Shown here: positions 11,720-23,454 of the stretch, in pieces
How positions within the stretch are numbered: the first letter of the stretch is position 1
How the letters are laid out: the number at the start of each line of letters is the position of its first letter
From: Epiperipatus broadwayi
Taxonomy: Eukaryota > Onychophora > Udeonychophora > Euonychophora > Peripatidae
Direction: 5' to 3'
NCBI GenBank assembly: GCA_028023455.1
Contig: JAQFVV010012476.1
Span: 2,713,820-2,777,819 of the forward strand
Length of the DNA stretch: 64,000 nt
Translations under genes and position numbers: made by a program
The notes under the pieces: model-generated
Seen by the model: the letters and a program-made list of their open reading frames with translations, nothing else
What the model was told of the DNA's origin: nothing
The model's database searches: none

Positions 11720-12297
11720 TTGGCTTTAACCTTAATACTATACGCATTGAGTGCATAATTTTACCCACGAGAGTTCTTTACAAATCTTAATACAAGATTA
11801 CTACTTTTATAAAGGTAAGAATGGCCATCTTATTTTCAACCTACTTTCTAATTATATAGGCAAATCTAAAGCATTTTGATTTGAGAGTGTGAAGCTAATA
11901 AGTTCTTCATTAATACCTCGTTTAGAAATCAACATTTCGCGAAATCTTTCGATTCGCAGTGAGTTAATATTTAGATCTTATAATTAAAAATATTATAACT
12001 TTAAATTAATTTGAAATATTTCCAATTATAAGATCTAAATATTAACTCACTATGAATCGAAAGATTTCGTGAATGTTGATTTCTAAATGAGGTAGTGGAC
12101 TTAATTAGTGAAGAACTTACTAGCTTCACTCTCATATCAAAATGCTTTAGATTTGCCTATATAATTAGAAAGTAGATTACAGGTAAGATGGCTGCTTTTA
12201 TCTTTATAAAAGTTGTAATCTTGTGTTAAGATTTGTAGAGATCCCTCTCATTGTAAAATTAAGCACTCAAGGCACATAGTATTAAGGTTAAAGCCAT
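11720..12297. repeat. FB-B: 578-bp near-palindromic fold-back element
   Basis: Left arm ~11722-11985 is the inverted complement of right arm ~12020-12297. GGCTTTAACCTTAATACTAT pairs with ATAGTATTAAGGTTAAAGCC at the outer ends, and AGATCTAAATATTAACTCAC sits near the loop. The arms are roughly 85-90 % identical by eye with a ~35-bp loop. No ORF is present. Related half copies are at 38.12-38.47 and 46.7-46.9 kb. The outer ends are clean but I found no convincing target duplication. Confidence 0.85.
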
Positions 12298-14639
12298 ATA
12301 TGTATTTATGGGCTGACTATGCACTTAATAAGAATTAATGTTTATATCAATTTGATGTTTATGAATTGGCAAATGATTATGAAAAGAAATTGTGCTATCA
12401 ATAAAAAGTCAGTAAATCTTCAAAAGATTATACATGCCAAAAACAACATCTTTGCAGATGAAAGAAATAGAATCCCTTCTTGAAAACACTTTTCAAAATA
12501 TCAATAATGATCTCATAAAACTTTGCAATGCTCTTTTTTGTCCATGAGTCCCTTAAGATGAGACACCTTAACTTAAGCTAAAATCATCAGTATGGGTTGT
12601 AATCCACTGAATATTTCACCCAAGTAGATTTATTTACAATATGCATAAAACAAATAATTGTCCTACGCATTTTGGAACATCAACACAGAATGGTGACGAG
12701 AACTTTTTTTGTGTAGATTAATTATTACAAACAACTTTTTGTTTTTAATGAATTTGGAAGCTATTTACAGAGTTTAATCACCATATTCTGATTTTCAAAA
12801 ACACAGGAAAGCTTAAATTTCTAATTACTATTTTATAAAATAGTAGATTTTACATAAACATGACCAGAACAAAAGATGAAAAAGAGAAAAATCAACACTG
12901 ATGGAAATGAATTAGAAAATTTTAAGTTTTGAATAATTTGTAGGGTAATATTATGACTTGTTTCTACGAATAGTTATCTTAAATTTACTCTAGAGCCATC
13001 TAGTTGGAAGCTAGAGTACTCAATATATACTATATGGTGTGATGCCATTAAATCCCACCTCCAAACGGGGTGATTTCTAGCTTTGACGATTATCAGTCAA
13101 GTCTAGAATTCAAAACTGAAATGATGCATTTATACAATGACACTTTAAACTAATAAAGTGGAAATTAAAAAAAAAAAATTCTTAAAATTACAAAGGCAAA
13201 TTCATTTGAATATCTGATACCGTTTATAACGCTAGAATGTCACATGATTTTCTGAGCAACTACTCATTGAATTAGATTTATAAATGCATGACAGCTTTAT
13301 TAACAAGCATTGTTTTTAATGAAAGCATCTTATACAATCAAGAATACAATATTATTCTTTACATAAATTTCTTAACCTATCATTAATAGAACAAGATTGT
13401 TGGCACCCAAGATCTATTCAAAGCATTATGTTGTTAAATGTTGATATCCCGATTTATACAAATTAGTAAAAATAAATTCTGGAAATTATAATTTTTCGCT
13501 TGCTTTGTTATTAATGCTTAATATGTATTAAACTAAATCTTAAATTTCGTTCACGACGAAGCCATTCATTACGTTATAACGTTAAAGAACCCTCTATACA
13601 TACATGTATATGTCATTTATATACACACAAAATATTTTTAGTATATGATAGAAGTTCCTATTTTAGTTTTAAAGTTGAAATGTATTTATAATAGCATCTT
13701 TTTGTAGAGGGTACCAAAGATTCAAAATATATACCTTTCAATTTTAAATTAAAATACGAACTTATATATATTAAAAATATTTTATATGTATACAAATTAC
13801 ATAAACATGTATATATAGAGATGGACCTGGACTACACGCCCCCTTGTTCCAGTTACGATATTCATAAATCTAGCAAGCGGAACATAAGCCCCATTCTACC
13901 ATGTCTAACATTTTCCCCAATTAACTCTTTTTATAGTAAGGTTTTTTTGTTTCATTTATGACATTAGCACACTCCTTGCTCATCCAAAAACTTTTAATAT
14001 CTATTTCTGCCATATGTAAATACTTTAAATCAAGGTTTTTTTTATATCATGTTGCCAACCATTAATACTATCTCCGTTTTTTTCTTCTTTACTTGAACTC
14101 TTTTACATATAATCTTTTAGATTATATCTTATTAAGTGAAAATATTTTGCTCATGTTTGTTATTTAAACCAAATACTGTCAGCAAAAATTAATTGAACGT
14201 AAAATACTACACTTAAGTTTTATTATTCCGAACTGTGGATTTAACAAATCAAACTGTCACGTGTTTATGCTTACTCTGGTAGTATACGTACTCTATTCAG
14301 TCTGATATAACTTTTAAATCACTTACCTACATATATATTAAAGCAAAAAACCAATAATAATAAATATCGCTTTAGATAATTAAGTTATAAATAAAAACAA
14401 CTTAACAAATTTTCGAATCAAAATTTTACGTTAGCTGTATCAGGCAACAAAATTACTACCTGTGCTGTGATGCGATGGACTGTAGAAACTCGTTGCCTGA
14501 AGTTACTCTAAAGTTCCATTTGCCAGCTAAGTTTAATATCCTTGCTCTCTAAAATCATTCTATAACATAATAAACCCGTCTAATTATTATTCTTGTTTAC
14601 TAAATTATTTATCCAACCATGATTTATTTCTTCTGTTCG
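12298..14639. other. Long featureless AT-rich stretch
   Basis: No ORF with recognisable motifs, no tandem array and no copy of the window's repeat families was found. Small TA-rich simple repeats occur near 13600 and 13800. Confidence 0.4.
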
Positions 14640-15130
14640 ATTTTAATAAAAGCTATTTTATTAGTTACATTATCCTCCCCTCACATTCCTCATTATTAAT
14701 GATGACTTTGAACAAAAATCATAAAATCTCGTTTTTGCTCCCTTTACCTTTAAATCTTTGTCGTTCTCCACAAAATTTATCCTAATATTTTTTCCATCTT
14801 CTTGTGCTCCTTCTCATTATCGTCTACATTTATATTCCAAATCCTTATTCCATTTTTGTGCTTTCCTTCTGGAATCTAAAATAATTATCCTCATTGTAAT
14901 CAACAATAGATTTTCTTTCGTGTTATGACACATCCCTTTATATTTTATGCATTTTATATTCTTATATAACTTGAAACTATTTTTTTTATTCATTTTCCAT
15001 AACTTTTCTTTTCCCCTCTAATTATTGCAGCTATTCTCTTTTCCCAACCCTCTTAATTACATACCTGTAATACATTTTTTAAACATTCATTCCATTTCTT
15101 ATATAAATACATAGAAATTAATTATCTACC
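14640..15130 (-). mobile_element. LINE4: second, more decayed copy
   Basis: The minus-strand translation from ~15118 reads YLYKKWNECLKNVLQVC then EGWEKRIAAII. This aligns with residues 28-58 of the 6985-7470 ORF (YLYKRWDDCVKRIIECY...EWNKRINLLI). Downstream frames are broken by stops and shifts but stay lysine-rich. A 5'-truncated non-LTR relic. Confidence 0.5.
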
Positions 15131-15308
15131 TATTAATTTTGTAATTGTAAAAACGTATTTTGTACCCTTCACATATTGTAATTAAAACTATCTTTATTAA
15201 TTTCACTAGCAATAGAAGCAACTTGCAAAAAAATATGGGTATGGTTGTTTCAACTCCAACAAAATAATAACTAATTCACTAGTGATTACTTTTGCCATAA
15301 CCACTGAA

Positions 15309-15795
15309 CATCAGATCATCATCATTTTCTATGCTTACACAAGTTCTTAAAATAGAGGCAAAACTATTCATACAGTAGTATCATCCAATACAATATAGAA
15401 TAATCAATGGATTCAAGAAAGTTTGTGCATAAAATCCCTATCTAGTGCTTATTCATCCAATATTACCAGACTAATTTTTATCTTGTGGCTTTCATCAGTA
15501 AGTAACTTTGGATCAGAGAGCACTGCATTTTACTGTGATTTTATTTTGTATTCATAGTTTATAGTTAACTAAATATGTAAAAGATGACAGCTAGAGGGTT
15601 GCATTAGAGTCTAAGATCTATGTGCAATGCTCTCAGGTTCCAAGTTCCTCACTGATGAAAGCCATAAGCTAGAAACTAATCTGGGAATATTGGATGAGTA
15701 GGCACTAGATAGGGACTTTATACACAAACTTTCTTGCAACCATTGATTACTCTGGCTTGCACTGGGCGTTGCTACTGTATGGAGAGTTTTGCCTC
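15309..15795. repeat. FB-A fold-back repeat, complete palindrome
   Basis: Both halves are present: plus half 15309-15526 (CATTTTCTATGCTTACACAA ... GAGAGCACTGCA) and minus half ~15580-15795 (GGAGGGTTGCATTAGAGTC ... GGAGAGTTTTGCCTC), with a ~50-bp AT-rich centre. Clearest single example of the fold-back architecture. The 75-aa minus ORF (15611-15838) is repeat-derived. Confidence 0.9.
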
Positions 15796-16665
15796 TACTT
15801 TTGCCATACCGATAAATGAATAACAAGTATGCACACAAATAGAATATATCAGTTCATTATTCTGCTTGATATTTTGCAATGTTTTTTTTTAATTCTTTTG
15901 CACCAAACGTTTCTTATTGAAAGATTTCAATACCTAGTTATATTACACATCTCCATTCACAGCCATACCTTCCCAATGAAAGCAATTAACATTGTATTTT
16001 TTTAAATTTCTCTTTGAGATAATTTTTATAATATAAATGGCATCTGCGTCTCCCATGACAGTCAGACCAAAGATCACAATAAAATAGTTTCAGAAAGACT
16101 TGTATCGCATCATTCATTTCACACGTTCAATCCACCAAAAAGAAGTTTTACAATTGCATCTAAAAAATTGAAAAAACATTTTTGTCTTGGTCTTATGATC
16201 TTGACATTGTATTGTTAAAATTATATGAATTCCTTTTTAAGCAAAACTTTTCTTATGTCTTTATGTTATGATGATAGAATATCTAAGTCTCATTTCCACA
16301 CAGTAAATTAGATAAAAATAAATTCTATATATGGCTATTTTAATTGTAGTAAATATTTGTATACAATGAAATATACCATCTTTTAACTTGTTAAAAGCAA
16401 TAGTAACAAATAGGCGGTGTGCTGCATTTCATCACTTTTCTGTTTAAAAAGTTGCCAAAACATTTGATTTGGCTTAAACTTTTAAGTTGATAAGTACCTA
16501 AGCTAAAGTCGCTGAAGATGTTTTTTTTTTCATCACAAGCTGGTAAATAACTTGGATATTTTAAACATTAATTACTATGTAGTATATTCAAAATACGTAA
16601 TATTCAATTTCATTTACTAGTGCAGTGATTGTATGTGATTTTAAACAGAAGGAAAATACACTCAC
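15796..16665. other. No recognisable feature
   Basis: AT-rich single-copy-looking DNA. No supported ORF or repeat. Confidence 0.4.
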
Positions 16666-16870
16666 ATGTGTTGTAATGTTGTTATAATAGTTCAACAATG
16701 TTTTCTTGAGTATGGAGGATACTCTCAAACCAAAGCACAAAATAGAGACTTTTGTCATGCCTTTTCCAAAGTCCCTATCTTGTGTGTGTCTCTATTTTAT
16801 GTTTTGGTTTGAGAATATCCTCCATACTCAACAAAATATCATTGAGCTATTGTAACAATATTATGGTGCA
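16666..16870. repeat. ~200-bp hairpin MITE (FB-B related)
   Basis: Inverted arms of about 95 bp (AGTATGGAGGATACTCTCAA against TTGAGAATATCCTCCATACT) with only ~12 bp between them. Flanked outward by TTATAATAGTTCAACAATG against CATTGAGCTATTGTAACAA. A half copy with the same arm (GGTTTGAGAGTATCCTC) is at 46.7-46.9 kb. Confidence 0.85.
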
Positions 16871-17077
16871 TATACAGAGGGTATAAATTCCTTATGTTTA
16901 AAATTATATTCAAAATATTAAGGAACTCCTGTCATCTTTTTTTTTTCAATTGGTAAGCATAGTACAATCATCAGCACAATACAAATCTAGAATTTAAGAA
17001 GTTTATGCTTAAAAAGTAGAATTTCTTGTTTTTGCTTCTGATTTAAAATTAAACATTCCATCAATAAATATACATCA

Positions 17078-17133
17078 TGTTATATAAAGAGCTCGCAAAT
17101 AAGCTCTTAACAAGCTTTGCTCTTTATATAACA
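17078..17133. repeat. Short perfect hairpin
   Basis: TGTTATATAAAGAGC pairs perfectly with GCTCTTTATATAACA around a ~25-bp loop that contains a smaller AAGCTC/GAGCTC-type inverted motif. It might be a tiny MITE. Confidence 0.6.
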
Positions 17134-17159
17134 TTTGTAATACAAGGTTGTTAAATTAG

Positions 17160-18190
17160 GTCATGTGACATATAACTTGACTTCTTTGTAATATGTACAA
17201 CATCTTCCAAAAACTACCACTATCAAAACTGAAAATGAAGATGGGGCAAGTATATATCCTTGTTTAACACCAATTTTCTTTTCAAATGACTCTGATTTTC
17301 TACTTACAGTAAAACACCTTCTTTTATTCCATTATTTGGAGGCTGTTTAATACAAATAAACTTTGGTAACCAAGCAACAACTTTCGAACAATGACGTATA
17401 TATTTTTAATTAATTAACTTGTATCTTTTGACAAAATCAATGAAAGCAATATATAAATCATCCTTTGTTTTTGACACTTTGCTTAAACTTGCTCAGTAAT
17501 GAAAACAATGTCTAAAGTGCTTCTTGATTCTCTAAAACCATATGGAACTTCTGGGAATTATTCTTTTGAGGCTGGAAAATACTATTCAGAAAAATCATTT
17601 AAAAATACTTTTGGAATAACAATCATATTCCACAATAATTACTAAAATCTTGTTTTTTTTTTTTTCATTTTTAAATCTTGGAATAATAGATGCATGCGTA
17701 AGATCAAGCAACCCAACTTCTGTAAGATCATATATTTCTTAAACATTCCAATCTTTTCCAAGCAACCATATCTCCATCATATATTTCTTAAACATTCCAA
17801 TCTTTTCCAAGCAACCATATCTCCATCATATTTTAAAACTTCTTTGGGTATCTCATCAGGTCTGCAGACTTTCCATTTGTAAGATTACAAAGAGTTATTT
17901 AATGTTCACAAAACCAAAATCATTGTTCAAATCTAAATGAGCAGATATATTGGATGTATCATTAAAAGTGATCATCTGGGTTCTTGCATGATTATTCAAA
18001 AGATGATCAAAATATTCATTCCACCCATTTAAAATATTGTCATTTAAAAAAGTGCCATTGTTGGATTTAATAGGCTTGTTATACTGTTTCTTATATCTTA
18101 ATGCTTCAACATTAAATCTAAAGTGACTAGAATTAACTAATCTCCTTAATATTATCAAATTCACATCTTCCTTTATTTTGCTGTAATATC
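17160..18190 (-). mobile_element. LINE2: RT-domain fragment, minus strand
   Basis: On the minus strand, running from 18164 down: an N-terminal region shared with the 42.6-kb copy (WNEYFDHLLNN, MITFNDTSNISAHLDL), then in shifted frames GFRESRSTLDIVFI (RT finger motif), CQKQRMIYI, and finally IGVKQGYILAPSSFSVL, the region preceding the catalytic aspartates. Several frameshifts and stops mean it is dead. A perfect 49-bp tandem duplication at 17729-17826 lies inside it. The C-terminal third is missing. Confidence 0.75.
17729..17826 (+). repeat. 49-bp perfect tandem duplication inside LINE2
   Basis: The segment starting CATATATTTCTTAAACATTC occurs twice head to tail with no mismatch seen. It postdates decay of the host LINE. 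Confidence 0.9.
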
Positions 18191-18195
18191 TTATA

Positions 18196-18472
18196 TAAAT
18201 GCAACTTATCCACTGCTTTGAACACTTTTTAGCAAAAACTTTTTATTGTATCTATATGCAAACCCAATCTTATGTTTCGACTGTCCTGCAGTCTTCTTCC
18301 AAGCCAATTTTACTTTAAATAAAATGTCTTTTTATTTTTAAAAAAATTTAAAATTAAATTGAATCTAAAGAAGACTGCAGGACAGTCAAAATCTAAGATT
18401 GTGAATGCATATAGATATAATAAAAGGCTTTTGCTAAAAAGTGTTCAACGTAGTGGATAAGTTGCATTTATA
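18196..18472. repeat. Inverted-repeat element, ~110-bp arms
   Basis: Left arm 18196-18305 (CTTATCCACTGCTTTGAACA ... GACTGTCCTGCAGTCTTC) is complementary to right arm 18365-18472 (GAAGACTGCAGGACAGTC ... TTCAACGTAGTGGATAAG), with a ~60-bp AT spacer. Fold-back MITE with no coding sequence. It sits just upstream of the LINE2 fragment. Confidence 0.85.
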
Positions 18473-18479
18473 ATCTCTT

Positions 18480-19250
18480 TAATATTGTAATCCTTCAACT
18501 ATTTTTAATTTATTTTCAATTTCATTTCTCTTAGAATGGCCTCATTTGGTAGCCATGGTTTGCCATTCAATACTTATCTATTTATTTTGCTGTATTCTGT
18601 AATAAAAATGTCAGGATTCTCTGAATGATACAAAGCATCTCATTTGGCAATATGTTGAAGCAAGCATCATTATCCTTTTCTAAATTATTCTTATTTATTA
18701 TATGAGAAATATAATGGAGTTTTAATCAATCCTGTTCCATTTTTTGTTTTTCTTGACAGTTCTATTTGTATAATTCCTTTTTCCATTTAACAAAACAGTT
18801 AAAACTTATACTCCTCCATATCTTCAAAATAAACATCTTCCATTTTTATTCAATCCTTTTCATTAAATACTAATATCCTAGATTTTCTTCTATGAATTTA
18901 ATTTTCATACTTTTGCCCACCTCTCCAAACTCCCTTAATAATATTCTCCACATCTTGTTTTTATTAGTCATAAAACAAGACCATAACATATTACAAATAT
19001 TCCCGTTACCAACTGTGGAAATCCTTCTCTCTATCCCTAACATTTCTTCCTCAATCTCCCATTCTCTTAAAAAATGCAGGTGATTATGAATACCCCTATT
19101 TCAATATATTTTCATATAAAAATTATGTTGATTTTATATCCCCAATTGATACTTATAAAATTTTTCCTTATATTCTTATTTATTCTTAAAACCCTAAATA
19201 TACTTCCATATTTTCAATACTTTACAATCTATTTCTATTTACCCTAACAT
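18480..19250 (-). mobile_element. Probable LINE-derived coding remnant
   Basis: The minus-strand frame through ~19083-18892 has a protein-like composition (REWEIEEEMLGIERRIS, ILLREFGEVGKSMKIKF). Further out-of-frame pieces follow (KWKKELYK, ISHIINKNN, NDACFNILPNEM). Charged, K/E/I-rich composition and position fit a non-LTR polyprotein, possibly LINE4, but no catalytic motif is visible. The annotation rests on coding texture only. Confidence 0.35.
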
Positions 19251-19589
19251 AAGTCTTTTTTATATCTGAAAATGCAATAAATCATTATTTTTATTACGAG
19301 ACATTTCGATCAATCAAAATATTATGAATAAATTATCCTCTATCTTTATCTTTGTATAAAATCCTTTCTGAAAATTTCCGCCAAACTTCATCTTTCTATG
19401 CAAATCCTAACCTTATCCATTAAGATATCTATTTCATATATATAAAACGATAAAATGAAACAAAAATATTACCAAATGACATAGTTTGCTTAAAATGAAT
19501 ATAAATTGTTAAGATGCAACTAACATGGTTACTCTTATAAAAAAGAACAATTAGTTGTTAAAAGTTTGGTACAAAAGAATATTTGTAGT

Positions 19590-19719
19590 AAAAAATACAG
19601 TCAAGCATTGTTAGTCGAGAGGTCAGCGCGACTGCCTTGCAACCAAGCAGTTGCTTGCAGACAGCTGTTGCGGGTTCGCCTCCCTGCAGACGCTATGACA
19701 TATGGAAAAAAAATACAGT
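19590..19719 (+). repeat. SINE-V: short tRNA-derived SINE with 12-bp target duplication
   Basis: The body 19602-19707 starts near GTTAGTCGAGAGGTCAGCGC (box A-like). It has an anticodon-arm region CTGCCTTGCAA with a short internal duplication, then GCGGGTTCGCCTCCC (box B) and CGCTATGACATATGG, and ends in an A8 run. AAAAAATACAGT flanks both sides (19590-19601, 19708-19719), the signature of LINE-mediated insertion. The element is essentially a tRNA-like head plus a ~15-bp tail. Sister copies at 51.5 and 51.7 kb. Confidence 0.85.
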
Positions 19720-20586
19720 ATTCTGAAAAAGTATTAATAATTATTTATTTAATAATACACTTGCTCTGGTAATATAATGTGTGATAAAAAAATGTTGCAT
19801 TTTATAAAATAATTACAGATTTATTTAACTTGGGAGAGACGACCAATATTTTATTATGAACATTTTGGCAACTCTTTCATAAAATATATAATTTCAGAAT
19901 TAAGTGTTGGCCAAATAACACTTTTAAGAAAAAACAAGGCATCTGTATAACAATAAATTTACTCTGACCCAAATAATAAAAAAATAAAATGTAGTGTGTA
20001 CATGTTAAATAAAATTATAATCATTTCATTTTATTCTTTGGAAGACAAAGAATTAAAGGATTTAATCAGAGTGGAAGGCATAGGGGCAAAGTCCTTAAGG
20101 ACAAGGCCTCTTAGTATGCAAATATTTCATGAACTACAAAAGTTATTTATTGATCTTTATAGTTAGTTATTGGAATAAAATCTTTGCCTTTCCATTTCAT
20201 GATAATCTAATATTCATTCATCCCTTCATTCGTATGACAGTTTTATTAAACCTTTCTCTTTTAAATCAATCCTTCTTATCTTTCCATATTTATTATCATT
20301 TTAATTTCTACTCTATCTACTCTATCCAATTCTGCATCTATCACTCTATCCATCTTATGTATTAAGTAATCTATATTATATTTTACAAATGTCTTATCAT
20401 CAACCCTCTTGAGCCAAGCACTTAGAAATGTAACCTCTTTGGTCTCAAGAATAACATTATTTTCTTATTATTATTTTGCTTGTTTTTTCTGATTGTCTAA
20501 AAGTTACTGGCTACTGCATTTACTGAAAGTAATGCCGTTATGCATCTAGTAATCACTTTTAATTCCATTTTACTATTCAAGCTAAA
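19720..20586. other. No recognisable feature
   Basis: Pyrimidine-rich AT sequence. The 78-aa ORF at 20129-20365 is low-complexity and has no supporting motif. Confidence 0.35.
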
Positions 20587-22265
20587 AGGGTGAAAATTCC
20601 AGATATCCTATGGTTTTGAACTCAAGTCAATCTGATTTAACAGTTTTATAGATCTGACTCCACATCAGGAACTATGTATTTTAATATTCTCAGTTCTTTG
20701 TTAACTGCATTTAGATATATCACCTGCTTAAGAACGTTAACTTAACTATAATAAGTTACTTAATTCTTTATATATGATGATATAAGAGCAGCTCTGCCAT
20801 CTATGATAATATTAAGTAATTATTAACTACCAGACGTTAGTGCATTTAAATTTTCAGAAAGTTGATAAGGGTTTAAAATCTTAAGACTCTTTTTGAATTT
20901 TATAGGTTTTTTGCTTGAACAGTAAAATTAAATTAAAGATGATTGTGAAATGTATAACTGTATTACTTCCAGCTTTGAATATTAAACCTCACTGGTAATG
21001 GTAAAAACTGGAGATCAGTCTGGGATGGAAATTTAAATGCATTGTCATCTGTTAATCATAGATTACTTAACCTTATTGTAGATGGTATTGGAGTAGAACT
21101 AGCTGTTCTTGTTTGATCATATGTTATGTAAAAAATTAAGTCATTATAAATCATTAAAACGTCAACATGACGACCTTTTCTTATGTTTACACAAAATGTT
21201 AATGTTTAACATAATAGTGCCGCCTAGTGCAAGCTCTAGTAATCAATAAATACTAGAAAGTTCTGTATTTAAATCCCTATCCTAGTGTCTACTCATCCAA
21301 TATCCACAGACTAATTTCTAGCTTATGACTCCTCAACTGATGAAAACCATAAGCAAGAAACTAGTCTGGGGTTATTGGATGAAGTCACTGGATAGGGATT
21401 AAAATGCACTTTCTAGAATTTATTGATTACTAGAGATTATACTAGGTGGCACTATTGTGTGGAAACAGTTGCTACTATTTTAATGAAGTGATTTGTTATT
21501 ATTAACATTCCTAGTCAGGGTGTAAAGGTGCCTATAATACTCTGAAAATTTTCCTCATTTTTTCTTATTTTTCTATTTTAATCTCATTGTTGTTGGTGTT
21601 ATTATTTATTTTTTACTGTAAGCAAAAATTAAAAATGATAAATGCATAATAATAAGTTTCTACAGGAAAGAAATCCATTATGTTTTAATACATAATCAAA
21701 ATGGATTAAATCTAAATAAAAAAAATAAAACAACAAAACACCTATCTTTCCAACTCATGGAATATGATAAATCCATAACAGATCTTTCTAATGGCATCTG
21801 TTATTAGCTTGAGAAATCAATTATCAAACCCTTTATTGCATTTAAATTCCCATTCTCAGAATGGTTTCTGCCTTTGATAATCTTTGAGATTCAAAGTCGG
21901 AAGCAATACCATCAACCAATTTTCAATTAAAACCTGAATCAGATCAAGATTTGGAACCCAAGTCAACTTGCTTGAAAAGATGTTTACAGTTGTTAAAGAA
22001 CTGAGGATATTAAAATTTGGAGATACTAAACTGGGGTCAGATCCATATAACTGTTTGAGTTCAAACCCTTAGACTGATTTTTTGTTTTTTAAATTGAAAA
22101 GTAACTGTGGCTGTTTGTCTGATAATTAACTGCACTGCTTCCAATTTTAATTCTGAAAATATTAATAAAAACAAAAGCCAGAAACAGATCTAAAAATGGT
22201 GATTTAAATGTAATAAACTATTACTGCAGTTTATAATAGATGGTGCTAGAATAGAGTTGCACTTG
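20587..22265. repeat. Family C: diverged inverted/direct repeat cluster
   Basis: Segment 20587-20730 (minus sense) matches 21985-22075 (plus sense): AAAGAACTGAG(A/G)ATATTAAAAT, GTCAGATC(T/C)ATA(A/T)AACTGTT, GAGTTCAAA. Segment ~21075-21115 (GTAGATGGTATTGGAGTAGA) matches 22235-22275 (ATAGATGGTGCTAGAATAGA) in direct orientation, and ATCTATGATAATATTAAG near 20800 matches it inverted. The cluster is interrupted by an FB-A palindrome. It looks like another old fold-back family. Confidence 0.5.
21170..21475. repeat. FB-A fold-back repeat, diverged palindrome
   Basis: Plus half 21170-21335 (AGTGCCGCCTAGTGCAAG, CTACTCATCCAATATCC) and minus half 21336-21475 (GAAACTAGTCTGGGGTTATT, GGTGGCACTATTGTGTGG) meet near AACTGATGAAAACCATAAGC. 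More diverged than the 22-24 kb copies. Confidence 0.8.
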
Positions 22266-22484
22266 TTTTGAAAATATACTACTGCTAAAATATGTTGATA
22301 CTAATAGCAAGCAATTTAAAAAAGAGAACATCAAAAATAATTTGCACTAAGCAGATATAAAAAAAAACCTGACTAAAACCTAAATAAAAATTTAAATTTA
22401 AAAATCAGATGTTACTTATGCTTACTAGTATATGGAAATAATTACATGATCCATGATATTGTTTTTTCTGCATATAAATAACTA

Positions 22485-23385
22485 AACATCACATGATCAC
22501 CAGTTCTTGTGCTTGCTCATAACTGTTATTAAGACAGGCAAAACTCTCCATACAGTAATGCCACTCAGTGCAAGCCAGAGTAATCAATGGATGCCAGAAG
22601 GCTTGGACATAAAATTCCTATCTAGTGCCTACTCATCCAATATCCCCAGACTAGTTTCTAGCTTGTGGCTTTTGTCAGTGAGGAGCTTCGGATCTGAGAA
22701 CACTGCACCTAGATCTTATAATCTAATGCAACCCTCCAGCAGTCACCTTTTATCTCTACTTAACTACAAAACCATGAAACTAAAATTGAAAACACAATGA
22801 TATTTTCAATACAAGCTCATTAGCTTATATAGTCATATAGATCTGAACTCAGTTCAGTACCCATACATTTTGGTGTCTTTGATTCTTTATTAACCATAGC
22901 CACCACTATCCTATTAGGCATCAGATCTAGGTAGAGTGCTTTCAGATCCAAGGCTCCTCACTGATGAAAGCTACAAGCTAGAAACTTGTCTGGTGATATT
23001 GGATGAGTAGGCACTAGATGAGGATTTTATGCACAAGCTATCACATCCATTGATTACTCTGGCTTGCACTGAGTGGCACTACTGTATGGAGAGTTTTGCC
23101 CGTTTTAATAACAGTTATGAGCAAGCATAAGAAATGGTGATCATGTGATGTTTAGTGATTTAACACCAATCCTGTTAGCAGGATAGTAGTGGCTATGGTT
23201 ATTAAAAAACCAAAGACACCAAAATGTATGGGTACTGAACTGAGTTCAGACCTATATGACTATATAAGCTAATGAGCCTGGATTGAAAGTATTATTGTTT
23301 TCAATTTTAGACTCATAATTTTGTAGTTAAGTAATGATAAAAGATGATTACTGGAGGGTTGCATTAGATCCTAAGATCTAGGTCA
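22485..23385. repeat. FB-A cluster: one plus unit, two head-to-tail minus units
   Basis: Plus unit 22485-22916 runs from AAACATCACATGATCACC to CCATAGCCACCACTATCC. Minus unit 22919-23156 ends GGTGATCATGTGATGTTTAG. It joins directly to the terminal part of a second minus unit (TGATTTAACACCAATCCTG) that continues to 23385. This joint gives the complete unit: about 470 bp, from AACATCACATG to GGTGTTAAATCACTA. The 97-aa ORF at 22507-22800 is repeat sequence. Confidence 0.85.
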
Positions 23386-23454
23386 AGTGCAATCTGAATA
23401 TAGACCTAATTTATTTATTTTCCAAAATTAATTTTAGCTTTTAACTTTTAATAT

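Noticed and set aside
7379-22800. ORFs at 7379-7717, 15611-15838 (minus) and 22507-22800 share the peptide SAYSSNIPRLVSSLW, suggesting a small conserved protein
   Set aside because: They are the same frame of the FB-A repeat; other FB-A copies are frameshifted or deleted there, and there is no start or composition signal of a gene.
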